In this document: positions 47,386 to 57,397 of the stretch, in pieces
Layout: each line of letters opens with the position of its first letter
Position numbering within the stretch: position 1 is the first letter of the stretch
Source: Amphibalanus amphitrite
Taxonomy: Eukaryota > Arthropoda > Thecostraca > Balanomorpha > Balanidae
Direction of reading: 5' to 3'
Assembly: GCF_019059575.1 (NCBI RefSeq)
Contig: NW_024881854.1
Span: forward strand, 62,001-126,000
DNA length: 64,000 nt
Made by a program: the position numbers and the translations under genes
Notes under the pieces: model-generated
The model's input: only the letters and a program-made list of their open reading frames with translations
Told to the model about the DNA's origin: nothing
The model's database searches: none

Positions 47386-47778
47386 TCGAGAAACATCACC
47401 AAACAGTATACCCGACAAGCAGCATCAATAAAAAATCACACACCAACAAAACAAAGAAACTTTTCTAATCCTGCGCCGACCACCACCGGTTTTTACACCG
47501 CCGTAATGGCTGTCACAGCCCAGCGCCGCCAAAACTCTGGGCCACCGCCCGGCGACCAACCCGACAGGCAACCGGTCTGTTCCGCCGCGACTGACACGCC
47601 CCGGCTACACACGTGCGCACTTTAGTGTCCACTCCAGACCCTGCGCCGTCCTCGAGCTGCCACTCGGACCGCGAACTTCACTGGCGTCTGTCCTGTCGGC
47701 GCCATCTTTTTGGCCTCCTCCGGCCGCCTCACGATTACCACGACTTAAAGCAACTAAATCTCATCTTCGTCGCCACGT

Positions 47779-48749
47779 TGTTACATCGTGGTCTCGTGAC
47801 AGACTGGCAGTTCTGGCTGACGCTGTATTCTTCTCAGCGATCAAACGTTAACACTGAACAGTACATCTCATTAGCTACTTCCGACCTTGGCCGGGGCCGT
47901 GCACCGACTGATGTACAGTGCTGCCAGATGGGGAAGGCTGTAATCCTCCATATCAGTTACAAAAATCCTCCAGATTCCTCCAAATCCTTTTGGTAGATAT
48001 ACCCGCCGTTCGATGTCTCTCGGACGGCGAAGATTCTACGTCGTCCGGCCAATCCCGTTCAAGGTCAGCAGGGGCTCGACTCCGGTTATGGAACGTGATT
48101 GGCCGGACGGACGTAGAATCTTCGTCGTCCGAGAGACATCGAACGCGGGGATAGAAAGGCGGTCTTGGACGCTGCGGGGGGCTATACCCCCAAAAAAGTT
48201 TCACCAAATTCTAAAAACTCATCGGATTTCGAATCCTTTCGCACTGCTGTGCAGATTAAAAGATACTTTTTCTTATAAAAGTTGTTGAGTTTTCCTTTTA
48301 TCTTTATAAAAAAATCGTCGATTTCGGGCGCTGCAGGGGGCCGGAGGCATTTGCCCCAAATGTCCCCCTTAGATCCGCCAGTAGTTTGGTACACTCGTAG
48401 ATATAGCTACAGACTGAGACATTCTGCAGTCTCACGGTGATGAAGGACGTGATATATCCTAACGGGTAGGGTGACGCTGGGCAGGAAAATGCCTTTTTAG
48501 TCTTGAATGTGTTATATTTTCCCATGAAATTGAATATAATAATCGGGCGACAAATCCTCCAGATTTTCCTCCAGAATCAAAAATCCTCCAAAAGCGAAAT
48601 TTGTCCGCAAATAGAGTTCAAAATCCTCCAGATTTGTGGAGATCCTCCAAATCTGGCAGCACTGCTGATGTAAACAACACCACAAACAGCTGACTGCCCG
48701 TAATGCTGGTCACACTAAAACGCTGCCAGTTACGGATAACGATACGACA
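47779..48749 (-). repeat. Gypsy 5' LTR, interrupted
   Basis: This is the right-hand LTR, 214 bp once the 749-bp insertion at 47,916-48,664 and its 8-bp duplication are set aside. It ends CGATACGACA like its partner. Confidence 0.93.
47916..48664. mobile_element. hAT-like MITE in Gypsy LTR
   Basis: CAGTGCTGCCAGAT and ATCTGGCAGCACTG are perfect inverted ends with the 8-bp duplication CTGATGTA on both sides (47,908-47,915 and 48,665-48,672). Inside is a hairpin with roughly 48-bp arms (48,007-48,054 and 48,098-48,145) around TTCGATGTCTCTCGGACG. Repeated CCTCCAAATC/CCTCCAGATT motifs lie at both ends. Confidence 0.95.
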
Positions 48750-48754
48750 ATTCT

Positions 48755-49241
48755 TTTCCTGCAAGGTTTCCATATGGAGATCACAGTCACACCATGAAGA
48801 AATATTTTTGATGTTAACAGTTGAAAGGGGATTTATCTTCCAGTTTTGACGAAAGACGCTGCTGACTGTCTTTGGAAAAGGATGTCGGCATGAGGTGCAA
48901 TTGTGCTTGTGAAGTGGTTATAACTGGTCTTTTCACAGTATTAAATTAAATGTGCCATTGCAGCCAAGTGTGTTATCATGTAAGGTAAAATCAAAACTAC
49001 AATGTTGGTTTTACGAGCATTGAGAAGGCTGGTAGGTAACACCTGCCTGTGCTCGTAAATCATGCTGCCAGAGTATTCTAAATAAATTTTATCATACACT
49101 TTTGTTGTCCAGAATGGTTGCACTATTGTTTGGTATCATATTATTCCATGTAAATATGGTAGTGTAAAGTCCGACCAACATGTTACCAGATTTGAAGCTG
49201 TTACGTTACCTAAGTACCTGTTTTTTACTGGCGTGGTGAAT
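48755..49241. other. No gene recognised
   Basis: AT-rich sequence between the Gypsy relic and the 135-bp array. No domain is seen in any frame. Confidence 0.5.
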
Positions 49242-50692
49242 GCGTATATTCGAATGCAGTATGAGTAGAGCATGGGTCCCGAAAAATTCTTCAGAAACTA
49301 GAGAAATTCTCGCGGGGCAGGACGTCTGTCAAACTAGCAGCGAGCTGCGAGCAGCGAGTCCAGCAGCGAGAAACGGGCCATCCCAATTTAGCTGAAAATT
49401 TGCTCACAGAGCTTTCTCAGCACGCTGATTCCGAAAATCATGGTCTCTAGTGTGGGAATCTTTACCGTTCTCGAGATAGAACCCTCTAAAGTTTTCGACA
49501 CCCATGACCGGGCCATCCCGATTTGGCTGAAAATTGGCTCACAGAGCCTTCTCAGCACGCTGACTCCGAAAATCATGGTCTCTAGAGTGGGAATCTTTAC
49601 CGTTCTCGAGATAGAACCCTCTATAGTTCTTACCACCCATGACCGAGCCATCCCGATTTGGCTGAAAATTTGCTCACAGAGCCTTCTTAGCACGCTGATT
49701 CCGAAAATCATGGTCTCTAGGGTGGGAATCTTTACCGTTCTCGAGATAGAACCCTCTAAAGCTCTTACCACCCATGACCGGGCCATCCCGATTTGGCTAA
49801 AAATTGGCTCACAGAGCCTTCTCAGCACGCTGATTCCGAAAATCATGGTCTGTAAGGTGGGAATCTTTACCGTTCTCGAGATAGAACCCTCTAAAGTTTT
49901 CGGCACCAAAGACTGGGCCATCCCGATGTGACTGAAAATTGGCTCACAGAGCCTTCTCAGCAAGCTGATTCCGAAAATCATGGTCTCTAGGGTGAGAATC
50001 TTTACCGTTCTCGAGATAGAACCTCTAAATTTCTTACCACCCATGACCGGGTCATCCCGATTTGACTGAAAATTTGCTCACAGATCCTTCTCAGTTCTCA
50101 GCACGCTGATTCCGAAAATCATGGTCTCTACTGGGTAGGAATCTTAACCGTTCTCAAAAAAGAAACCTCTAAAATTTTCGACACCACCCAGTAAACATGC
50201 CGACGTCGGCCCGACGTCGGCCGACGTCGGGGTGACGTCGGCAACTCGGCATCAGCATGCCGACGTCGGCCCGACGTCGGTCCAACCTCGGCACGACGTC
50301 GGCTGGATGTCGGATATGCCCGCATGTTCCGACGTCCAGCCGAGGTCCAGCCGACGTCGGGCCGACGTCGGACCGAGATAAATTGCTGAGGTCCAGCCGA
50401 CGTCGGGCCGACGTCGGGGCGACGTCGGACCGACATCGGCCGCTATTTTGACCGTTAAAATAATATAAAATACATGTTTCATGGTTCATAAAGAGCTTCT
50501 GTATTCAAAATATCCTCAGGAAACTCAAATCTTCCTCCACGCCGCAACCCCCTGATCCGGACTGGACGGGAAACTTTATCCCATTTGGGATTGCCCGTAA
50601 GCCGAGCTCGCCCGTAGCCGGGTGCGGTGAGTGCTTGGGGGCTGCTCGGCCTGTCCTTTGGTCAGGCTCAGCCCCGGCAACTCACCAGGGCC

Positions 50693-50883
50693 GGGCCCAG
50701 TTCATATAGAAAGGCCAGTCGGCAAGTGTCACTTTGCCAAAGTGCCACTTATCAAAGGGACACTTTGGGAAACGTTGGTGCAGGTGTGTAAGAGTGGCTA
50801 TATGAATCCATTGTGGGGTCGCCCTTTCCAAAAAGTGTCACGTAACAGCAATGGGACCATGGACTCTATATGAACTGGACCCA
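50693..50883. mobile_element. Small inverted-repeat element
   Basis: GGGCCCAGTTCATATAGA at the left pairs with TCTATATGAACTGGACCC at the right. About 190 bp, rich in AAGTGTCACTTTG-type internal repeats. No target duplication was identified. Confidence 0.55.
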
Positions 50884-50997
50884 GGGTGCTCGCCAAGAAG
50901 ACCAATGTCTCCATCCTATGATCCTTCCGGCTCTGAAATGGTCTTGTCAGACCGAAAGGGCATAACGCAACAAAACAAAACGATTTCGTTAGCTGGC

Positions 50998-51068
50998 TGC
51001 GTGGTGTAGTGGTTAGCGCGCTAACCTCGCGTGCGAACGACACGGGGTTCGAATCCCATCGCCGGCTG
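50998..51068 (+). ncRNA. tRNA-derived SINE head
   Basis: A box TGGTGTAGTGG and B box GGTTCGAATCC are at tRNA spacing and the D stem pairs, but the anticodon stem does not form and the acceptor stem has mismatches. A related B-box fragment (GGCTCGAATCC) lies at 51,119. Both are followed by GCCGGYTGATRYTTTTGGCG, which shows a shared SINE tail. Confidence 0.55.
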
Positions 51069-54000
51069 ATGCTTTTGGCGTGTTGTCCCAGTAAACATGC
51101 CGACGTCGGCGACTGGGGGGCTCGAATCCCGCCGCCGGTTGATATTTTTGGCGCGTTGTCCCCATTAACATGCCGACGTCGGCCCCGTCGGTCCAACGAC
51201 AAACGATCTCGTCAACCTCGGCAAACGATCTCGGCCCGACGTCGGCTCGACGTCGGCTGGACTTCGGCTGGACGTCGGAACATGCGGGCATATCCGACGT
51301 CCAGCCGATGTCGGGCCGAGGTTGAACCGACGCTGGGCCGACGTCGGGCCGAGCCTCGGCCCGACGTCGGGCCGACGTCGTCATGTTTACTGGGCAATGA
51401 CCGGGCCATCCCGATTTGGCTGAAAATTGGCTCACAGAGCCTTCTCAGCATGCTGATTCCGAAAATCATGGTCTCTATAGGGTGGGAATTTTTACTGTTC
51501 CCGAGATAGAACCCTCTAAAATTCTTACTTCCCATGACCGGGCCATCCCGATTTGGCTGGAAATTTGCTCACAGAGCCTTCTCAGCACGCTGATTCCGAA
51601 AATCATGGTCTCTAGGGTGGGAATCTTTACCGTTCTCGAGATAGAACCCTCTAAAGCTCTTACCACCCATGACTGGGCCATCCCGATTTGGCTAAAAATT
51701 GGCTCACAGAGCCTTCTCAGCAAGCTGATTCCGAAAATCATGGTCTCTAAGGTGGGAATCTTTACCGTTCTCGAGATAGAACCTCTAAATTTCTTACCAC
51801 CCATGACCGGGTCATCCCGATTTGACTGAAAATTTGCTCACAGATCCTTCTCAGTTCTCAGCACGCTGATTCCGAAAATCATGGTCTCTAGGGTGGGAAT
51901 CTTAACCGTTCTCAAAATAGAAACCTCTAAAATTTTCGACACCAATGACCGAGCCATCCCGATTTGGCTGAAAATTGGCTCACAGAGCCTTCTCAGCATG
52001 ATGATTCCGAAAATCATGGTCTCTATAGGGTGGGAATTTTTACTGTTCTCGAGATAGAACCCTCTAAAATTCTTACTTCCCATGACCGGGCCATCCCGAT
52101 TTGGCTGAAAATTTGCTCACAGAGCCTTCTCAGCATGCTGATTCCGAAAATCATGGTCTCTAGGGTGGGAATCTTTACCGTTCTCGAGATAGAACCCTCT
52201 AAAGCTCTTACCACCCATGACTGGGCCATCCCGATTTGGCTAAAAATTGGCTCACAGAGCTTTCTCAGCACGCTGATTCCGAAAATCATGGTCTCTAAGG
52301 TGGGAATCTTAACCGTTCTCGAGATAGAACCCTCTAAAGTTCTTACCACCCATGACCGGGCCATCCCGATTTGGCTGAAAATTTGCTCACAGAGCCTTCT
52401 CAGCACGCTGATTCCGAAAATCATGGTCTCTCGGGTGGTAATCGTTACCGTTCTCGAGATAGAACCCTCTAAAGCTCTTACCACCCATGACCGGGCCATC
52501 CCGATTTTACTGGGATGGCCCGGTCGATTTGACAGACCATGATTTTCGGAATCAGCCGCAGCGTGCTGAGAAGGCTCTGTGAGAAAATTTTCAACCAAAT
52601 CAGGATGGCCTGGTCATGGGTGTCGAAAACTTTAGAGGGTTCTATCTCGAGAAGGGTAAAGATTCCCACCCTAGAGACTATTATTTTCGAATCAGCGTGC
52701 TTAGAAGACTCTGTGAGCAATATTTCAGCCAAATCAGGATGGCCCGGTCTTTGGTGTCGAAAACTTTAGAGCGTTCTATCTCGAGAACGGTGAAGATTCC
52801 CACCCTAGAGACCATGATTTTCGGAATCAGCGTGCTGAGAAGGCTCTGTGAGCAAATTTTCAGCCACATCGGGATGGCCCGGTCATGGGTGGTAAGAATT
52901 TTAGAGGGTTCTATCTCGAGAACGGTAAAGATTCCCACCCTAGAGACCATGATTTTCGGAATCAGCGTGCTGAGAAGGCTCTGTGAGCCAATTTTCAGCC
53001 AAATCGGGATGGCCCGGTCATGGGTGTCGAAAATTTTAGAGGTTTCTATCTCGAGAACGGCTAAGATTCCCACCCTAGAGACCATGATTTTCGGAATCAG
53101 CGTGCTGAGAACTGAGAAGGATCTGTGAGCAAATTTTCAGCCAAATCGGGATGGCCCGGTCATGGGTGGTAAGAAATTTAGAGGATTCTATCTCGAGAAC
53201 GGTAAAGTTCTCACCCTAGAGACCATGATTTTCGGAATCAGCTTGCTGAGAAGGCTCTGTGAGCCAATTTTCAGTCAAATCGGGATGGCCCGGTCTTTGG
53301 TGCCGAAAACTTTAGAGGGTTCTATCTCGAGAACGGTAAAAATTCCCACCCTAGAGACCATGATTTTCGGAATCAGCGTGCTGAGAAGGCTCTGTGAGCC
53401 AATTTTTAGCCAAATCGGGATGGCTCGTTCATGGGTGGTAAGAGCTTTAGAGGGTTCTATCTCGAGAATGGTTAAGATTCCCACCCTAGAGACCATGATT
53501 TTCGGAATCAGCGTGCTAAGAAGGCTCTGTGAGCAAATTTTCAGCCAAATCGGGATGGCCCGGTCATGGGTGGTAAGAACTATAGAGGGTTCTATCTCGA
53601 GAACGGTAAAGATTCCCACTCTAGAGACCATGATTTTCGGAGTCAGCGTGCTGAGAAGGCTCTGTGAGCCAATTTTCAGCCAAATCGGGATGGCCCGGTC
53701 ATGGGTGTCGAAAACTTTAGAGGGTTCTATCTCGAGAACGGTAAAGATTCCCACCCTAGAGACCATGATTTTCGGAATCAGCGTGCTAAGAAGGCTCTGT
53801 GAGCAAATTTTCAGCCAAATCGGGATGGCTCGGTCATGGGTGGTAAGAACTATAGAGGGTTCTATCTCGAGAACGGTAAAGATTCCCACTCTAGAGACCA
53901 TGATTTTCGGAGTCAGCGTGCTGAGAAGGCTCTGTGAGCCAATTTTCAGCCAAATCGGGATGGCCCGGTCATGGGTGTCGAAAACTTTAGAGGGTTCTAT

Positions 54001-54231
54001 CTCGAGAACGGTAAAGATTCCCACCCTAGAGACCATGATTTTCGGAATCAGCGTGCTGAGAAAGCTCTGTGAGCAAATTTTCAGCTAAATCGGGATGGCC
54101 CGTTTCTCGCTGCTGGACTCGCTGCTCGCAGCTCGCTGCTAGTTTGACAGACGTCCTGCCCCGCGAGAATTTCTCTAGTTTCTGAAGAATTTTTCGGGAC
54201 CCATGCTCTACTCATACTGCATTCGAATATA

Positions 54232-56475
54232 CGCCTGGGAGCTCCTATCTGCAAGCCGCACAACTGCAGCCAATGTAGCCGCCCAGTGGACTCTCAAGGT
54301 CACCATGGACTCTCTTGCAAAAAGTCAGCCGGGCGCCTTCCACGTCACGCAAACCTCAATGACGTGGTAAGGCGTGCGCTGACCAGCGCAGGAATGCCCT
54401 CCATCCTTGAGCCACAGGGACTCGACCGAGGGGACGGCAAGAGACCGGACGGCGTCACTCTCTTCCCATACAGGCAGGGAAAGAGCCTCGTGTGGGATGC
54501 AACCTGCGTAGACACATTTGCCGACAGCGCCGTTGCAAAAGCCGCCCTGGAGCCAGGCTCACCAGCGGCAGCCGCGGAAGCTCGCAAAAGAACGAAGTAC
54601 GCAGATATTGCCGAAAGGCACATCTTCGTCCCAGTGGCCGTAGAAACTACCGGAGTGCTGGGACCAGCGGCCACAGCCCTCCTGGCAGAGCTGGGCAGGA
54701 GGATCTCTGAGCTCACAGGAGATCGTAGAGAGGTCGCCTGGCTGCGGCAGCGCGTGTCCTTGGCCATCATTCGGGGAAACGCTGCGGCCATCCTAGCAAC
54801 AGCATGCTCAACTCAAGAGGGCCGGGTTCCCCGGAAACCAACTAAACAAGTCACCAGCAAAACATCAACGGAGTCGAGTGACGCCAGAGACTCCAGCTGC
54901 GCTGATAGCCAGAAAACGAATCAGCCACCATCACATCCCAAGTCTGTTGAAAGCAGCAAGGTGCGGGCACAGCAGCGTTATGACGGGGTGGCACGGACCG
55001 CCAGCCGTGAGGCACAATCGCTCTCGGCTACTCGACAGCAAGAGGCGGACTGGAAAAGCGGTGACCCGTTATACATCGGTCTACCTAACCATGGCAACAC
55101 ATGTTACCAGAACGCTGCGCTGCAGTCACTGTTGGGCCTGCATCCATTTCTGAGTGAGATGATGTCGCTGATCTCCGGTCCTTGTCAGTGGGAAAGTGGC
55201 CAATGTGACACTACGAGCGCTGTTGCCAAACTTATGGTGCTCCGACAAAAGGCGCTCACTGAGTCAGTCGCTACCCACCTCAAACAGCTGCACGAAGTGT
55301 TTGCCGACATGGACCCGGTGTACGGTGGCACAGAAATGCAGGACGCCGGCGAGTTTTTGCTGCGCCTTTTGGGCACCATGAGCGACGAGATAGATGCGTG
55401 CCACCTGACGGATAACCCGGTTCGAGAACATTTTCAACATCAGATCCTGGAGAGTAAGACGTGCATCAAATGTGGTCAGACGGTTATGAAGCACCTGAAT
55501 AACATCTGCTGGTTTGTCAACGTGCCACGCCGCCAGAGCACCGACATACCGACACTGCAGGAAGCGCTACATCTCAGCATGTGCCCCGAACGACGCACCA
55601 TGCTCTGCCAGCACTGCGGCCACGATGAATCCTGCGTCACCTTGAAGATCAGTCAGCTACCCAGGACTCTGATCCTGCAGCTGAATCGCTGCGCCTTTCT
55701 TGGAGATAGGCCCAAGAAGATCCGTGCCAGTGTTGGTATTCCTAAGATTTTGTCCTTAAATAAGTACGTCGCAGGTGAGGTCACCGATTCCCTACATCGG
55801 CGCCCAACAATGGGCACGCTCAGCGACGCCGAGGAGTCTGAGCCGGACCACTCAGGACTACCGCTCGCCTCTGGACCGTCACCTCCAGTTCGAGCTGCCA
55901 CTCCGCTGGATCCAGTCGGGGCCACAGCACCACTGCGAATCACGACATCGGTTCCTTCCTCGTCAGAGGTGGCTGCAGCAGAGATGTCAATACCGCCATC
56001 CAAGCTAGACCTCGCCGAATCCGAGTGGAAGCCGCCACAGACTAACGAAGACAAAAACTGTGAACCGCAGGAGGTTAAAATACGGCAAACAGAAGTGACA
56101 GAGGCCTCTGAACAGGCACAGCTGCCAGAGCCCCACGCGGGGGATAACCTGTCGCCGTGCCCGGCGAACCTGGCCGGTGACCACGCGTACCAGCTAGTAG
56201 GCGTGGTAAGCCACTATGGCGACGATACTCACGCGGGCCACTTCGTGGCCACCGTTTACAGCGCTGAACGCGAATGCTGGTTCCGCTACGATGACCACCG
56301 AGTTAGTCGAATCCGCGAATCGGATGCACTCGGTGAAAGCCAGCAGAGAGATGGCTACATGTTTTTCTACACACTTGAAAAGTTGCGACCCCAGACAGAA
56401 AAGTGGCCAATGCCGAAATGTCAGCAACGGCTATGGAGCGGGGAAGGGGCCGCACTCACCCGTAAGTGTTTGTAA
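54232..56475 (+). CDS. REL-type endonuclease domain fused to ubiquitin-specific protease (5'-partial)
   Basis: This is one uninterrupted frame of about 748 codons; residues are counted from a GTG at 54,286. No ATG opens it: the domain starts at 54,232 (RLGAPICKPHNC) and the frame is open back to a TGA at 54,145. Upstream cysteines and HHGLSC resemble the zinc motif before the restriction-like endonuclease of R2-type LINEs. KRPDG (52-56), WDATCVDT (70-77) and RKRTKY (100-105) fit PD-D-K. From about 265 there is a full USP domain: Cys273 in GNTCYQN, QDAGEF (352-357), CxxC pairs 393/396 and 441/444, His652 in HAGHFVA, and Asp670 in FRYDDHRVS. YQLVGVVSHYG resembles USP37-type enzymes. USPs remove ubiquitin from proteins. 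There are no introns, and an A-tract follows at 56,577. I infer a 5'-truncated LINE that captured a deubiquitinase. The exact family is not identified. Confidence 0.8.
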   Translation, partial: RLGAPICKPHNCSQCSRPVDSQGHHGLSCKKSAGRLPRHANLNDVVRRALTSAGMPSILEPQGLDRGDGKRPDGVTLFPYRQGKSLVWDATCVDTFADSAVAKAALEPGSPAAAAEARKRTKYADIAERHIFVPVAVETTGVLGPAATALLAELGRRISELTGDRREVAWLRQRVSLAIIRGNAAAILATACSTQEGRVPRKPTKQVTSKTSTESSDARDSSCADSQKTNQPPSHPKSVESSKVRAQQRYDGVARTASREAQSLSATRQQEADWKSGDPLYIGLPNHGNTCYQNAALQSLLGLHPFLSEMMSLISGPCQWESGQCDTTSAVAKLMVLRQKALTESVATHLKQLHEVFADMDPVYGGTEMQDAGEFLLRLLGTMSDEIDACHLTDNPVREHFQHQILESKTCIKCGQTVMKHLNNICWFVNVPRRQSTDIPTLQEALHLSMCPERRTMLCQHCGHDESCVTLKISQLPRTLILQLNRCAFLGDRPKKIRASVGIPKILSLNKYVAGEVTDSLHRRPTMGTLSDAEESEPDHSGLPLASGPSPPVRAATPLDPVGATAPLRITTSVPSSSEVAAAEMSIPPSKLDLAESEWKPPQTNEDKNCEPQEVKIRQTEVTEASEQAQLPEPHAGDNLSPCPANLAGDHAYQLVGVVSHYGDDTHAGHFVATVYSAERECWFRYDDHRVSRIRESDALGESQQRDGYMFFYTLEKLRPQTEKWPMPKCQQRLWSGEGAALTRKCL

Positions 56476-56587
56476 TGTGGTGGCGTCAGGATGGTATGTG
56501 CTTAGAAGCGCCAATCCTTATCTTGTTACATTGTTTACACGGGATTGAAAGTGCCCATTCACATATTTTGCGATTGAAAAAAAAAAA
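56476..56587 (+). other. 3' tail of the REL-USP element
   Basis: About 100 bp of 3' sequence with GGGATTGAAAGTG and GCGATTG, ending in a run of eleven A at 56,577-56,587. This resembles the 3' end of a retrotransposed transcript. Confidence 0.5.
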
Positions 56588-56619
56588 TCAAGAGAGAACA
56601 ATCGTCATTCTTTTGGTAT

Positions 56620-56770
56620 CTGTGATGCCAGTCTCCAGAAATCTCCAGATTGCGTTCCAGCGCCTCCAGTGAAACCTCTGGTAGAGCCTCCAGTCAAGAA
56701 TTTCTACTGGAGGCACTGGAACAGGCCCATTATGTAATTCTCACCGTGGTGTGATATACACGCGTCCGCG
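56620..56770. repeat. CTCCAG repeat plus TGTGTAAATCACACC-type module
   Basis: CTCCAGAAATCTCCAGATTG, then CTGGAGGCACTGGAACAGGC, then a CACCGTGGTGTGATATACACG module. This is the inverted counterpart of the element at 40,424-40,794, in shorter form. Confidence 0.6.
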
Positions 56771-57397
56771 AGAAAAAGTGGGTGCAGTTATTTTTTTACA
56801 TCTTAGTTTTTGTTTACGCGTTTTTAGACGTTTCTCGGCGCACTGTTGTTGAAGTTATACAGGCCTATTTTACAGCTATTTTTGATTCACAAAACTGCTG
56901 CAATTTTTATAACTTTTTTTGCATATTGGCATTTTGATGGAATTGGAATGCATTAAAATATTTTCATTCTTAAATCTCGAATGCCAATATAATAACAATG
57001 TGAATCGAGCCACGCTCGTAGTGAAATATTACGAATCAATGATAACAACAGAAACAGTACTACCGGCATAAAATATGTAGTTACCGCGATTGTATAATAT
57101 AATACTGTATGTTCCGCGTGAAATTGACAGGAGATACCGCAAGAATAATAGCCTAAACAAATATTGAAATAACTGAAAGCTCATGATACCCGATTAGCAC
57201 TGCTAACGCTGACCATTTTCTTCGATCATTAAATGCTTACCATAGTCCATACCATAACATCTGAAGATAATGAACTTGAACCTCGAAAAGCGAGTTGTCC
57301 AGTTTCAGTCTCAGTTTGTGCGGTACTGGGACACATTCATTATCAGTGAGTCAAATAAAAATTGTCCGGGGCATCATGCTGTGATCATATGAACCAG
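56771..57397. other. AT-rich stretch, no gene recognised
   Basis: No domain or clear repeat is seen. Confidence 0.5.

Larger units (their letters stand above)
41367..48749 (-). mobile_element. Ty3/Gypsy LTR retrotransposon fossil
   Basis: This is a minus-strand element with 214-bp LTRs at both ends (TG...CA in plus orientation), flanked by the 5-bp target duplication ATTCT (41,362-41,366 and 48,750-48,754). A purine-rich tract lies just inside the 3' LTR. Recognisable parts are Gag with two CCHC knuckles, an aspartic protease, part of a reverse transcriptase and an integrase. The LTRs differ at about two positions, which suggests a fairly recent insertion. The element is broken, with at least four breaks, three of them later insertions: 43,261-44,911, 46,725-47,385 and 47,916-48,664. 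Confidence 0.95.
50187..51394. mobile_element. CCCAGTAAACA element nested in the array
   Basis: CCCAGTAAACATG and CATGTTTACTGGG end an insertion of about 1.2 kb. The array unit is otherwise continuous across it, with CA duplicated. Subterminal regions are arrays of CCGACGTCGG palindromes (50,198-50,440; 51,105-51,380). Between them lie a small element and two SINE-like tRNA fragments, so it is composite. Confidence 0.75.
49242..54234. mobile_element. Foldback-like structure of 135-bp monomers
   Basis: The outer ends (49,242-49,385 and 54,093-54,234) are near-identical inverted repeats starting GCGTATATTCGAATGCAG. Inside lie two head-to-head tandem arrays of a 135-bp monomer that meet near 52,508, where GGGCCATCCCGATTTTACTG is followed by GGGATGGCCC. 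Unit starts at 49,466, 49,601, 49,736, 49,871 and 50,006 show the exact period. Some places have a 6-12-bp variant (CTCAGTTCTCAGCACGC). The unit is 45 codons and open in both directions, which gives spurious frames of up to 308 codons. No target duplication is visible. Confidence 0.85.

Noticed and set aside
50998-51068. Functional tRNA gene
   Set aside because: A and B boxes are present, but the anticodon stem does not pair and the acceptor stem has mismatches, so a SINE head is more likely. The same holds at 35,480-35,562.
53162-54088. 308-codon frame over the 135-bp monomers as a repeat protein
   Set aside because: The same array is open on both strands and there is no promoter, start context or flanking domain. 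Tandem duplication of a stop-free 45-codon unit explains it.
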